A DNA stretch of 64,000 nt, from positions 460,891 to 524,890 of the forward strand of contig NZ_KE386834.1 of NCBI RefSeq assembly GCF_000429025.1. The letters are read 5' to 3'. Below, in pieces: positions 34,284 to 42,440 of the stretch (within the stretch, counting starts at the first letter, position 1; every line of letters starts with the position of its first letter). Position numbers and translations under genes: made by a program. Source of the stretch: Actinospineispora spinosispora DSM 44797. Lineage in GTDB: Bacteria > Actinomycetota > Actinomycetes > Mycobacteriales > Pseudonocardiaceae. The notes under the pieces were generated by a model. The model was not told the DNA's origin and did no database searches. It saw nothing but the letters and a program-made list of their open reading frames with translations.

Positions 34284-34380
34284 ACCCCGAGGCCGTGCAC
34301 TCTGTGCACGCGGTCGGGACCACGGCCGTACCCGGCTTAGCCCGTGCCCGGCTTCAAGGCATCTCGGCTTCGCCGTCGAC

Positions 34381-34424
34381 TCGTGAGTGGCAAGGGCGCC
34401 TATAGGCGCCCGGATCACTCACGA
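34381..34424. repeat. CGTGAGTG-family copy A3
   Basis: TCGTGAGTG / CACTCACGA arms enclose the perfect 18-bp palindrome GGGCGCCTATAGGCGCCC (34394-34411). The CTATAGG core recurs in loops of copies A1 and A2. Confidence 0.75.
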
Positions 34425-34435
34425 CGGAAAAGCTG

Positions 34436-34501
34436 TCGTGAGTGCTCCGAGCGCCTACGCCTTCGGCGCCCCTCCGGGGTAGACGTCCTTGCCACTCACG
34501 A
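34436..34501. repeat. CGTGAGTG-family copy A4
   Basis: TCGTGAGTG (34436-34444) and CACTCACGA (34493-34501) flank a G+C-rich interior with GCGCC/GGCGC pairs. It ends 11 nt before the stop codon of the convergent sugar transferase gene. The stretch 34284-34380 between A2 and A3 holds nothing else I can identify. Confidence 0.7.
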
Positions 34502-34512
34502 TGGGAGGAGGG

Positions 34513-35139
34513 TCAGCGGGTTCCGGATGTGTGGAGCATCGAGGGGATTGTTCTGGCCAGGATGGACAGGTCGCCGAGGAGGTGGCGGCTTCGGACGTAG
34601 GTCAGGTCCATGTGCAGCATCTCCAGGGTGCTGACCGTGGAGCGGCCGCTGACCTGCCACAGGCCGGTGATGCCGGGGCGCACCGTGAACCGGGGGCGGA
34701 ACTCGGCCGGGAACATCCGGGCCTCCCACTCCAGGCACGGGCGCGGCCCGACCAGCGCCATGTCGCCGAGCAGCACGTTGATCAGCTGCGGCAGCTCGTC
34801 GAGGCTGGTCTTACGCAGGAATGCCCCGATCGTGGTCACCCGGGGATCACTATCGAGCTTGTAGCTTCCGCCGACCGAGGTGTCCTCGCCGCGCAGCTCG
34901 GCCGCGATCAGCTCACGCAGAAGTCTGTCGTCGACACCGGGGCGCATCGTGCGGAACTTGTACATCGTGAACGTCTGTCCGCCGTAGCCGACGCGGAGCT
35001 GGTGGAACAGCGCCGGCCCCTTGCTGGTCACCCGGATGATCAGCGCGATGACCAGCATCGGAACGGCCAAGATCACCAACGCCAGCCCGGCCACCGATAT
35101 GTCGATGGCTCGGCGGGCGAATGACTCCCAGGACGTCAT
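34513..35139 (-). CDS. Polyprenyl-phosphate sugar-phosphate transferase (short PHPT type)
   Basis: A 208-residue monotopic phosphoglycosyltransferase adding the first sugar phosphate to undecaprenyl phosphate. It has one N-terminal hydrophobic segment ([27 protein letters not shown]), [10 protein letters not shown], and the signature [21 protein letters not shown]. Length matches the minimal catalytic unit (PglC/WecP-like). It stands alone, with no glycosyltransferases or flippase nearby. ATG 35139 has GGAAG upstream; its promoter probably lies near 35285-35313. Confidence 0.88.
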   Translation of the reverse strand: MTSWESFARRAIDISVAGLALVILAVPMLVIALIIRVTSKGPALFHQLRVGYGGQTFTMYKFRTMRPGVDDRLLRELIAAELRGEDTSVGGSYKLDSDPRVTTIGAFLRKTSLDELPQLINVLLGDMALVGPRPCLEWEARMFPAEFRPRFTVRPGITGLWQVSGRSTVSTLEMLHMDLTYVRSRHLLGDLSILARTIPSMLHTSGTR

Positions 35140-35284
35140 GTTCTTCCTTCGGTGCCCGGTTCGGATTGGACTGGTCACCTCGGACGACTCCGCGGTCGGC
35201 ACGAAGGTTGGGGCGTTATCCCATAGTGATGTCACTCTGCGCTCACGCCCTGTAGGTACCGCACCGCCACATGTCACACGAACA

Positions 35285-35313
35285 GGTATACATAGAGAAC
35301 GAAGAGTTCTCAA
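35285..35313 (-). promoter_or_regulatory. Promoter with overlapping operator for the sugar transferase
   Basis: On the minus strand TTGAGA (35308-35313), 17 nt, then TATACC (35285-35290) resembles a housekeeping promoter. The dyad GAGAAC-N5-GTTCTC (35295-35311) overlaps the -35 box and spacer, a repressor-like position. The predicted leader to ATG 35139 would be about 140 nt. Confidence 0.45.
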
Positions 35314-35377
35314 GGTCGATACAAGCGAAACTCAACACAGCACCTCGACGTACGCTAAGAACTCTCAGAAAATGAGC

Positions 35378-36361
35378 TCAGCTGGTCGATCGTGCTACCA
35401 GTTCCGGTGGTAGGCGAACCTTTTCCGGGTGTGCCGGGACACTCGGGCCGAGCATCAGCTCCAGGGCCCGCTCCGCGATCGCGTCGAGCGGATGACGCAG
35501 CGCGGTGATCGGTGGGTTCATCAGCTCCAGCAGATCGGTGCCGTCGAAACCGGTGACCGCGATGTCGTCGGGCACCTTGACGCCTTCCTTCTGCAATGTG
35601 CTGAGCAGCCCGACGGCCAGGACGTCCGCGGTGCACAGTGCCGCGTCGGGCAGTGGGCCGTCGGCGAGTAGCCGCTGCGCCGCGTGATGGCCGGCCGAGG
35701 TCGAGAAGTGCGGCAGCAGGATCTCGCGGTCCCCGGGATGTGCGTGGGCGCGGAACGCGGCCAGTCGCTCGACGCCCGCCGAGGTGTCCTGGTCCGCGCC
35801 GATGTAGGCGATGCGTCGCCGTCCGTTCGACCTGAGGTGTTCGACCATGAGCCTGATGCCGGCCTCGTTGTCGACGCCGACGAACCCGCAGTCCACTCCG
35901 GCGGTCCATCTGTCGACCTGGACGACCCGGGTGCGTTCCAGCGCGCGGCGGATCGACGGACCGCTCGCGGTCACTGACGTGGGCACGACGGCCAACGCGT
36001 CGACCAGTGACTCCCCGAACGCGTCGATGCGGCGGGACTCCAGCTCGGGGTCGTCGCCGGAGTCGGCGAGCACCACGCCGAAGTGCGATCGGTTGGCGAC
36101 CCGGGTGAACGCGTCGACCAGGTGGACGAAGTACGAGTTGCGGATCGACGGGACCAGAATCCCGACGTTGCCGGTCGACTGCCGGCGTAGCGCCCTGGCC
36201 ACCGGGTTCGCGCGGTAGCCGAGCCGCTGGCTGGCTTCGAGAACGCGCTCGGCGAGCTGGGGGTCGACGTTGCGCAGCGTGCCGGTGAGTACCCGTGATG
36301 CGGTCGACCGCGAGACCCCGGCCTCGGTGGCCACGTCGAGCAGGGTCGCTCGCTGCTGCAT
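35378..36361 (-). CDS. LacI-family regulator
   Basis: A 327-residue LacI repressor: TLLDVATEAGVSRSTASRVLTGTLRNVDPQLAERVLEASQRLGY is the HTH plus hinge (6-49), followed by a periplasmic-binding-like core with NVGILVPSIRNSYFVHLVDAF and DIAVTGFDGTDLLELMNPPITALRHPL. It lacks nearby sugar uptake genes, so its regulon lies elsewhere or includes the downstream sugar transferase (dyad at 35295-35311). Confidence 0.92.
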   Translation of the reverse strand: MQQRATLLDVATEAGVSRSTASRVLTGTLRNVDPQLAERVLEASQRLGYRANPVARALRRQSTGNVGILVPSIRNSYFVHLVDAFTRVANRSHFGVVLADSGDDPELESRRIDAFGESLVDALAVVPTSVTASGPSIRRALERTRVVQVDRWTAGVDCGFVGVDNEAGIRLMVEHLRSNGRRRIAYIGADQDTSAGVERLAAFRAHAHPGDREILLPHFSTSAGHHAAQRLLADGPLPDAALCTADVLAVGLLSTLQKEGVKVPDDIAVTGFDGTDLLELMNPPITALRHPLDAIAERALELMLGPSVPAHPEKVRLPPELVARSTS

Positions 36362-36454
36362 GCCCGGCCTCTCGGATGCTCCTGAACCCTGCCCGCGTCG
36401 GACAGGGTCTACCGAGAGTAACGGACGCCGGAACGGCTCTCCGGCGACGGGAAA

Positions 36455-36685
36455 CTAGGCGAGCCTGTCCGGGAAGGTGTGCAGGCGAACATGCTCACGG
36501 GCGTCACGCTGGAACACACGGAACGATCTTCCGACGCGCAGTGCGGGTAGCTTGCCGTCGCGGACCAGCCGATAGACCGTCATCTTCGACACCCGCCACT
36601 GCGCGGCCACCTCGGCCACCGTCAGTAGCTCGTCGTGGTCGATCGGGTCCTCGTGGTCGCTCGCTTCGACCCTGTCCAGTGACAT
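36455..36685 (-). CDS. BldC/excisionase-like helix-turn-helix protein (copy 2)
   Basis: A 76-residue DNA-binding protein from ATG 36685: DELLTVAEVAAQWRVSKMTVYRLVRDGKLPALRVGRSFRVF. It is a paralogue of the 15244-15498 product. No phage genes accompany it. It may be a developmental or housekeeping regulator like BldC, but sequence alone does not decide. Confidence 0.82.
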   Translation of the reverse strand: MSLDRVEASDHEDPIDHDELLTVAEVAAQWRVSKMTVYRLVRDGKLPALRVGRSFRVFQRDAREHVRLHTFPDRLA

Positions 36686-36971
36686 GGTGGCTCCAGGCTG
36701 GTGACGTGACGCCGGGACCGTGAACGCATGGGTCGTCCACGGACGTGAGTCGGCAGTGCGGGATATGGGCACCGTCAACGTTCGGGGCGGCACGTACCCC
36801 TCGGTCTTCTCAGTGTGCCGGAAGACACTTTCGATTACACCTGTATCGCCTGATCAGGTGGCCGCGGATGAAATTTCTTGACCGCCGGGGGAGATCGATG
36901 GGGCGTGAACGTCCGATTAAACCCAACTCGATTGGTTGAGATTCTGGGCCCGGGCGGTTAGCGTCGTCGGC
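36686..36971. other. Intergenic region before the sulfur operon leader
   Basis: 286 nt, A+T-richer than average, with the 10-bp palindrome CCTGATCAGG (36849-36858) nested in CACCTG...CAGGTG (about 36838-36859). It probably holds the operon promoter. No coding sequence is apparent. Confidence 0.5.
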
Positions 36972-37049
36972 ATGGCGGAACGAGGCATGCTGACGAAGCG
37001 GGGTCACATCGACCTGCTTCGCGTGTCCTCCGCGCTCTGTCCGCGCTGA
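36972..37049 (+). CDS. Leader peptide (uORF) of the sulfur operon
   Basis: A 25-codon open frame ending LTKRGHIDLLRVSSALCPR. This matches the recurring actinobacterial 'putative leader peptide' class (HIDLxRVxSALCR), found upstream of sulfate, sulfonate and cysteine genes. The single near-terminal Cys codon (TGT) suggests cysteine-dependent ribosome stalling, comparable to polycysteine uORFs of mycobacteria. A second ATG at 36987 could be the true start. The 107 nt to the ssuC start are G+C-rich and could form alternative hairpins; I could not resolve a single attenuator. Confidence 0.72.
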   Translation: MAERGMLTKRGHIDLLRVSSALCPR

Positions 37050-37156
37050 ATTCTCGGCACTCATCGCCCGTTTTCGCGGTGCCCGGGTCAGCGACGTCTC
37101 CGATCGGTCGTGCCCAGGGCCCGCGTGCCCAGCGCTCCCACCGTAGGAGAGACCCC

Positions 37157-38005
37157 ATGACCCTGACCGAGGCCGATCCGCGCGCCGATCCTCGGCCGAT
37201 CGAGGTCCAGACCGTGCGCACCAGCCGTGCACGGGGCGGCAACCGGATACCCCGCTGGCTGTTCAAGACGTTCTCGCCGATCGGCCTCGTGGTGCTGTGG
37301 CAGGTACTCAGCTCGACCGGGGTGCTCGCGCCCGACACACTCGCCGCACCGCTGACCGTGCTGCGCACCGCGGCCACGATGTGGGCCGACGGCCAGCTGC
37401 CGGACGCCGTGCTCACCTCGGTCGGCCGGGTGCTGTTCGGGCTGGTCATCGGTGCTGTCGCGGCCGTACTGCTGGCCACCGTCGCGGGGCTGTTCCGGCG
37501 CGGCGAGGACATCGTCGACGCACCCATGCAGGCACTGCGCACCATCCCGGTCATCGGCCTGATCCCGCTGCTGATCATCTGGTTCGGCATCGGTGAGCAG
37601 CCGAAGGTCGCGCTGATCTCGCTGGCCGTCATGTTCCCGCTGTACATGAACATCTACGGCGGCATCCGCAACGCCGACGCCGGTCTCGTGGAGGCCGCGC
37701 GCACCCTCGGGCTCGGCTGGTTCGGCCAGGTGAGGCACGTGATCCTGCCGTCGGCGCTGCCGAACGCGCTGGTCGGGCTGCGCTACGCACTCGGATCGGC
37801 CTGGCTGGCGCTGGTGTTCGGCGAGACCATCAACGCCACCTCCGGCATCGGCTACCTGATGAACAACGCCCGTGAGTTCTTCCAGACCGACGTCATCGTC
37901 GTCTGCCTGGTGCTCTACGCCGTCCTCGGACTGATCGGCGACCTCATCGTGCGGACCCTGGAGAGGGGGCTGTTGTCATGGCGACCGGCGTTCAGCGGCA
38001 GGTGA
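37157..38005 (+). CDS. ssuC: Sulfonate-type ABC permease
   Basis: A 282-residue BPD_transp_1 permease with six helices and the EAA-loop EAARTLGLGWFGQVRHVILPSALPNALVGLRYALGSAW. This best fits SsuC/TauC aliphatic-sulfonate transporters. ATG 37157 has TAGGAGAG upstream. It overlaps ssuB by 28 nt. The periplasmic partner is encoded later in the operon (41457-42440). Confidence 0.9.
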   Translation: MTLTEADPRADPRPIEVQTVRTSRARGGNRIPRWLFKTFSPIGLVVLWQVLSSTGVLAPDTLAAPLTVLRTAATMWADGQLPDAVLTSVGRVLFGLVIGAVAAVLLATVAGLFRRGEDIVDAPMQALRTIPVIGLIPLLIIWFGIGEQPKVALISLAVMFPLYMNIYGGIRNADAGLVEAARTLGLGWFGQVRHVILPSALPNALVGLRYALGSAWLALVFGETINATSGIGYLMNNAREFFQTDVIVVCLVLYAVLGLIGDLIVRTLERGLLSWRPAFSGR

Positions 38006-38691
38006 GTCCGGTCACGGTCTCCGGCCTCACCAGGCGGTTCGGTGACCGTGCCGTGCTCGACGGGCTCGACCTGGAGATCCCGGCCGGCCAGTTCGTCGCG
38101 CTGCTGGGTACCAGCGGGTGCGGCAAGAGCACGTTGCTCCGGGTGCTCGCGGACCTGGACCGGGACATCGAGGGTGAGGTACGGGTCGCGCGCCGCCGGG
38201 CCATCGCGTTCCAGGCGCCCCGGCTGATGCCCTGGAAACGCGTCTGGCGCAACGTGGCCCTGGGCCTGCCGGGCAAGCCGAACCGGAAGCGGGCTCAGGC
38301 GGCATTGGACGAGGTCGGGCTCTCCGCGCGCGGCGACGTGTGGCCGAAGACGCTGTCCGGTGGCGAGGCGCAGCGCGCCTCGCTGGCCAGGGCCCTGGTC
38401 CGGGAGCCGGACCTGCTGCTGCTGGACGAGCCGTTCTCGGCGCTGGACGCGCTGACCAGGCTGACCGCCCGGGAGCTCGTCGAACAGCTCTGGCAGCGCC
38501 ACGGCTGCGCGGTACTGCTGGTGACCCACGACGTGGACGAGGCACTCGTCCTCGCCGACCGGGTGCTGGTGATGGAGGCCGGGCGGATCGGCTACGACGC
38601 CGAGGTCCCGCTGGACCGGCCGAGGAACGTGAGTGATCCGAGGTTCGCCGCACTACGCACCGAGCTGCTCGCGCGGCTCGGCGTGCACTGA
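37978..38691 (+). CDS. ssuB: Sulfonate-type ABC ATPase
   Basis: A 237-residue ATPase with Walker A LLGTSGCGKST, Q-loop FQAPRLMPWKRVWRNV, signature LSGGEAQRAS and Walker B LLLLDEPFSALD. The RLMPW region is characteristic of SsuB/TauB/NrtD ATPases. It pairs with the ssuC product. Confidence 0.92.
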   Translation: MATGVQRQVSPVTVSGLTRRFGDRAVLDGLDLEIPAGQFVALLGTSGCGKSTLLRVLADLDRDIEGEVRVARRRAIAFQAPRLMPWKRVWRNVALGLPGKPNRKRAQAALDEVGLSARGDVWPKTLSGGEAQRASLARALVREPDLLLLDEPFSALDALTRLTARELVEQLWQRHGCAVLLVTHDVDEALVLADRVLVMEAGRIGYDAEVPLDRPRNVSDPRFAALRTELLARLGVH

Positions 38692-38704
38692 GGGAGGAAA
38701 CGGC

Positions 38705-39823
38705 GTGAGCGTCGAGTTCGTCGGCATGATCGGCACCCAGCACGTCTCGGAGATCCATCCGTCGGCGGGTCCGCCGGTGGATCGTGAGTTCGTCAGACGG
38801 TTCGCCCGTGCGCACGAGGACGCCGGGTTCGACAAGGTGCTGGTCGGCTACAGCTCAAGCACCCCGGACGGGTTGCAGGTCGCCGGGTACGCGGCCGCGC
38901 ACACCGAGCGGCTCGGTTACCTGGTGGCACACCGGCCGGGCTTCGTCGCGCCGACTCTCGCGGCACGCACCTACGCCACGCTGGACCAGCTGTCCGGCGG
39001 ACGGGTCGCGATGCACGTGATCAGCGGCGGCAGCGACCCCGAGCAGCGCCGCGACGGTGACTTCCTCACCAAGGACGAGCGCTACGACCGCACCGATGAG
39101 TACCTCGACGTCGTGGCGCGGACCTGGACCGCCGACGCCCCGTTCAGCCACCACGGCCGGTACTACCAGGTCGAACAGGTGCAGGCGGAGATCCGCCCCG
39201 TGCAACAACCACGCATCCCGATCTACTTCGGCGGTTCGTCCGCCGCCGCCTATCGGGTCGGTGGCCGCCACGCCGACGTGTTCGCGCTGTGGGGTGAGCC
39301 GCTGGCCGAGACGGCCGAGCAGATCGCGTCCGTGCACGCCGCCGCCCGCGCCGCCGGCCGTACCGAACTGCCGGGGATCAGCGTGTCGTTCCGGCCGATC
39401 CTGGCTGCGACCGAGGAGCTGGCCTGGGAGCGCGCGCACCGCATCCGGGACCGGATCGTCGCCGCGAAGGGCGGCCACGGCTCGTTCACCGGCAGCAAGC
39501 TGCACCGCGTCACGCCGAGTGGGAGCCCGCCGAACGTCGGTTCGCAGCGGCTACTGGCGGCGGCCGAGCGGGGTGAGCGTCACGACAGGGCGCTCTGGAC
39601 GGCCACCGCCGCCGCCTCGGGCGCGGCGGGCAACTCGACCGCGCTGGTCGGCACGCCGGACACGGTGGCCGCTGCGTTGCTTGACTACGTCGACATCGGC
39701 GTCACCACCCTGCTCATCCGCGGCTACGACCCGCTCGACGACGCGGTGGACTACGGCCGTGAGCTGATCCCGCTGGTGCGCCAGGAGCTGGCGCGCCGCG
39801 AGTCGGGGCTGGTCCGGGCATGA
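38705..39823 (+). CDS. ssuD: SsuD-like FMNH2-dependent alkanesulfonate monooxygenase
   Basis: A 372-residue luciferase-like monooxygenase predicted to desulfonate alkanesulfonates to aldehyde and sulfite with FMNH2 and O2. LVGYSSSTPDGLQVAGYAAAHTERLGYLVAHRPGFVAPTLAAR (about 48-90) and HVISGGSDPEQRRDGDFLTKDERYDRTDEYL match SsuD. GTG 38705 has GGGAGG 8 nt upstream. No dedicated flavin reductase is in the operon. Its stop overlaps the next ATG. Confidence 0.88.
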   Translation: MSVEFVGMIGTQHVSEIHPSAGPPVDREFVRRFARAHEDAGFDKVLVGYSSSTPDGLQVAGYAAAHTERLGYLVAHRPGFVAPTLAARTYATLDQLSGGRVAMHVISGGSDPEQRRDGDFLTKDERYDRTDEYLDVVARTWTADAPFSHHGRYYQVEQVQAEIRPVQQPRIPIYFGGSSAAAYRVGGRHADVFALWGEPLAETAEQIASVHAAARAAGRTELPGISVSFRPILAATEELAWERAHRIRDRIVAAKGGHGSFTGSKLHRVTPSGSPPNVGSQRLLAAAERGERHDRALWTATAAASGAAGNSTALVGTPDTVAAALLDYVDIGVTTLLIRGYDPLDDAVDYGRELIPLVRQELARRESGLVRA

Positions 39824-40938
39824 CGGTTACCCACGAGGGCAGAAAGCCCGGCCTGTGGCAGCCGGATTCGACATCGCGTGGTCTGGTCGTACTACTGACG
39901 GGGCGCGGTGAGCACCCCGGCGTCTACCAGCGGCTCGGGCACAGATTGACGATCGATGGCTACACGCTGGTGGCGGCTCGCCAGGACACGGAGGAAGACA
40001 CCGAGCTGGTTGCCTCGCTACTCGAAGACGGGCGGGGCTCTCGCGTGCTGATCGGGTCCGACTCGGGTGCAGTGGCGGCATGGCGGCTCGCATCGGCGGG
40101 AAGCCTGCCGATCGACGGGCTGGTGCTGGCCGGCCTGCCACTCGAACCGCCCCTCAGCGTCCCGTCGACCCGAGACGCCGAGCTGGCCGCCCGCACCTCC
40201 TGCCCCGTGCACAGCTCGCTGATCAGCGATGATCCGTCCTTCCAGTGGGGTGAGCTCGCCTCGCCGGCGGGGCCGACCCCGAGCGCGCTTCCCGACCTGC
40301 CGATCCTTCTGCTGCACGGCGAGGTCGACTCGATCGCTCCGCTCGAGCCGGTTCGGCGGTTGGTCGGTGCGCATCCGGCCGCGACCTTGTCGGTCGTGCG
40401 GGACGGCGTGCACGACGTGCTCAACGACCGGTTCCACCGCAGCGTGGCGGCCCGGCTGGTGCTGTTCCTGGAGGAGATCGGCAAAGGCGCGGTGCTGCGC
40501 GACGGTGTCCCGGAGCCGAGCAAGCCGGTGCGGGCGCGGCGTGCCGCACCGGTGCACGTGTCCGCGCGGGTCGACTACGCGCTGCGTGCGATCGCCGAGC
40601 TGGCCGGTTCGGGGCGGGTCCCGATGCGCTGCGAGTCGATCGCGCAGGCCCGGGGTCTGCCGCTGAACTCGCTGGTGAACCTCATGATCGAGCTGCGCCG
40701 TGCCGGATTGGCGCACAGCCAGCGCGGCTGCGAGGGTGGCTACTGGCTGGCCCGGCCCGCCTCGGAGATCACCGTCGCCGAGGTGGTGCGCGCGGTGGAA
40801 GGCGAGCTGGTCTCCCGCCACGCCGACGGACCGGACTCCTGGCTGTGGGACCGACTCGGCCAGACCGTCGCCGAGTTCCTCGACGGATGGACCGTCGAGG
40901 ACGTCGCGGCCGGCCCGGGCAGAAAGGCACGGCCGTGA
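39820..40938 (+). CDS. Alpha/beta-hydrolase - Rrf2 regulator fusion
   Basis: A 372-residue two-domain protein. Residues about 18-220 form an alpha/beta-hydrolase fold: LVVLLTGRGEHPGVYQRLG, a nucleophile elbow reading GSDSG (79-83, so Asp81 takes the nucleophile place), Asp170 in LLLHGEVDSIAP and His198 in DGVHDV. Residues about 245-358 are a complete Rrf2 winged-helix domain (HVSARVDYALRAIAELAG... GGYWLARPASEITVAEVVRAVEG). The Fe-S cysteine triad of IscR is absent, so it resembles CymR, which controls cysteine metabolism. A sensor-regulator for the sulfur operon is the best inference. Confidence 0.82.
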   Translation: MTVTHEGRKPGLWQPDSTSRGLVVLLTGRGEHPGVYQRLGHRLTIDGYTLVAARQDTEEDTELVASLLEDGRGSRVLIGSDSGAVAAWRLASAGSLPIDGLVLAGLPLEPPLSVPSTRDAELAARTSCPVHSSLISDDPSFQWGELASPAGPTPSALPDLPILLLHGEVDSIAPLEPVRRLVGAHPAATLSVVRDGVHDVLNDRFHRSVAARLVLFLEEIGKGAVLRDGVPEPSKPVRARRAAPVHVSARVDYALRAIAELAGSGRVPMRCESIAQARGLPLNSLVNLMIELRRAGLAHSQRGCEGGYWLARPASEITVAEVVRAVEGELVSRHADGPDSWLWDRLGQTVAEFLDGWTVEDVAAGPGRKARP

Positions 40939-41402
40939 GCACGCACGAGGGATTCCACCCCGACCTGACCTCGAACACCGCTCCGCTGCGCACCCGGCTG
41001 CACCACGTGCGGGCCGGGGAGCTGGACGGCAACACCGCGCAGTCCGGCGGCATGACGCGGCTCGCCGCGATCAGCGGGGCACGCGTCGGTTCCGAGGCGA
41101 TCTGGATGGGGGAGACGCACGTCGCGCCGTCGACCGCGTCGGACAACCACCATCACGGCGAGTCGGAGACCGCGATCTACGTGGTCAGCGGCCGCCCCGA
41201 GTTCGTCTTCCACGACGGCACCGACGAGGTGCGGATCAAGACCGGGCCCGGCGACTACATCTTCGTGCCGCCGTTCGTCCCGCACCGCGAGGAGAACCCC
41301 GACCCGGACGACCCGGCGGTCGTGGTGATCTCCCGCAGCACGCAGGAGGCGATCGTCGTCAACCTGCCAGAGCTGTATCCCCTGGAAGACACCCGTGAGT
41401 GA
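40935..41402 (+). CDS. Cupin-domain protein
   Basis: A 155-residue single-domain cupin. Metal ligands are visible: DNHHHGESETAIYVVSGRPEF gives two His and Glu of motif 1, and GDYIFVPPFVPHREENPDP gives the His of motif 2. Such proteins in organosulfur operons may act as thiol dioxygenase-like or isomerase enzymes; function is unassigned. GTG 40935 overlaps the upstream stop. Its last codons CGT GAG TGA are part of hairpin A5. Confidence 0.8.
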   Translation: MSTHEGFHPDLTSNTAPLRTRLHHVRAGELDGNTAQSGGMTRLAAISGARVGSEAIWMGETHVAPSTASDNHHHGESETAIYVVSGRPEFVFHDGTDEVRIKTGPGDYIFVPPFVPHREENPDPDDPAVVVISRSTQEAIVVNLPELYPLEDTRE

Positions 41403-41438
41403 GTTGGGCTGCCAGGGCAGCCCAACTCACTCACGGGT
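41391..41438. terminator. Intra-operon hairpin, CGTGAGTG-family copy A5
   Basis: A perfect 23-bp inverted repeat (41391-41413 / 41416-41438) starting ACCCGTGAGTGAGTTGGG, with only 2 nt between arms. It separates the cupin gene from ssuA within one co-directional operon, so it may attenuate expression or protect the upstream mRNA. Confidence 0.75.
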
Positions 41439-41456
41439 CCTGATCTCGGAGGTTCT

Positions 41457-42440
41457 ATGAAGTCCCGGCGATTGTTGGTTGCGCTGGCCGGCGCACTGGC
41501 GTTGTTGCTGCCGACCGCGTGCTCCAGCTCGTCGGACGGGCCCGCCGACCTCAGCTCGGTCACGCTGAAGGTCGGTGACCAGGCCGGCATCCAGCAGGCG
41601 CTGCTGCAGGCCTCCGGAGTGTTGAACGGGACGCCGTACAAGGTGCAGTGGGCGCAGTTCCCGGCCGCCGCGCCGCTGCTCGAAGCGCTGCGCGGCGGTG
41701 CGATCGACATCGGCATCGCGGGCGACGCGCCGACGCTGAACGCACTGGCCGCGACGAAGGACATCACCGTCGTCGCGGCGAACGAGTCACCGGCGCGCGG
41801 CGGGCTGGCGATCCTGGTCCCCAAGGACTCGCCGATCAAGACCGTCGCGGACCTGCGTGGACACACCGTGTCACCGACGACGCAGGGCAGCATCGGGCAC
41901 TACCTGCTGCTGCAGGCACTCACCGAGGCGGGGCTGACCGCGAAGGACGTCACGATCAGCTTCCTGCAGCCGGTGGACGCCGCGGCCGCGATGCAGTCCG
42001 GCTCGATCGACGCCTGGTCGACCTGGGACCCGTACACCGCGGTCGCCCAGCAGGAACAGGGTGCGCGGATCCTGCGGGACCCGATCGGGCTCGCGTCGGG
42101 GCTGAGCTTCCTCGACGCGAACAACGACTCGCTGGCCGACGCGTCCACCCGCGCCGCGATGACCGACTTCGTCCGCCGCTACAACACCGCACTGCAGTGG
42201 GCACGAACGAACCCGGGTGAGAACACCCGCATCTACGTGCAGCTCACCCGCCGCCCCGAGGCGGTGGCCGGGCTGGTCGCGCAACGCTCGCTGCGCACCG
42301 GGGTGCCGCTCGACGCGCGGGTCGTCGGGAAACTGCAGGAGGTCGCCGACAACTACCACCGCTACGGCGTCATGCGCCAACCCGTGGCGGTCGCGCAGCG
42401 GGTCCAGGATCTGGCGGCACCCGCCCAGGAGCAACGATGA
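41457..42440 (+). CDS. ssuA: Sulfonate ABC substrate-binding lipoprotein
   Basis: A 327-residue lipoprotein (lipobox LPTAC, Cys22) of the SsuA/NMT1-like class: LKVGDQAGIQQALLQASGVL, GAIDIGIAGDAPTLNALAA and the LQPVDAAAAMQSGSIDAWSTWDPYTA segment are typical. It delivers sulfonates or related anions to SsuBC. ATG 41457 follows CGGAGG. It overlaps the MFS gene as ATGA. Confidence 0.88.
   Translation: MKSRRLLVALAGALALLLPTACSSSSDGPADLSSVTLKVGDQAGIQQALLQASGVLNGTPYKVQWAQFPAAAPLLEALRGGAIDIGIAGDAPTLNALAATKDITVVAANESPARGGLAILVPKDSPIKTVADLRGHTVSPTTQGSIGHYLLLQALTEAGLTAKDVTISFLQPVDAAAAMQSGSIDAWSTWDPYTAVAQQEQGARILRDPIGLASGLSFLDANNDSLADASTRAAMTDFVRRYNTALQWARTNPGENTRIYVQLTRRPEAVAGLVAQRSLRTGVPLDARVVGKLQEVADNYHRYGVMRQPVAVAQRVQDLAAPAQEQR

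Noticed and set aside
34513-36361. Exopolysaccharide gene cluster
   Set aside because: Only one initiating transferase is present; there are no glycosyltransferases, polymerase or flippase around it.
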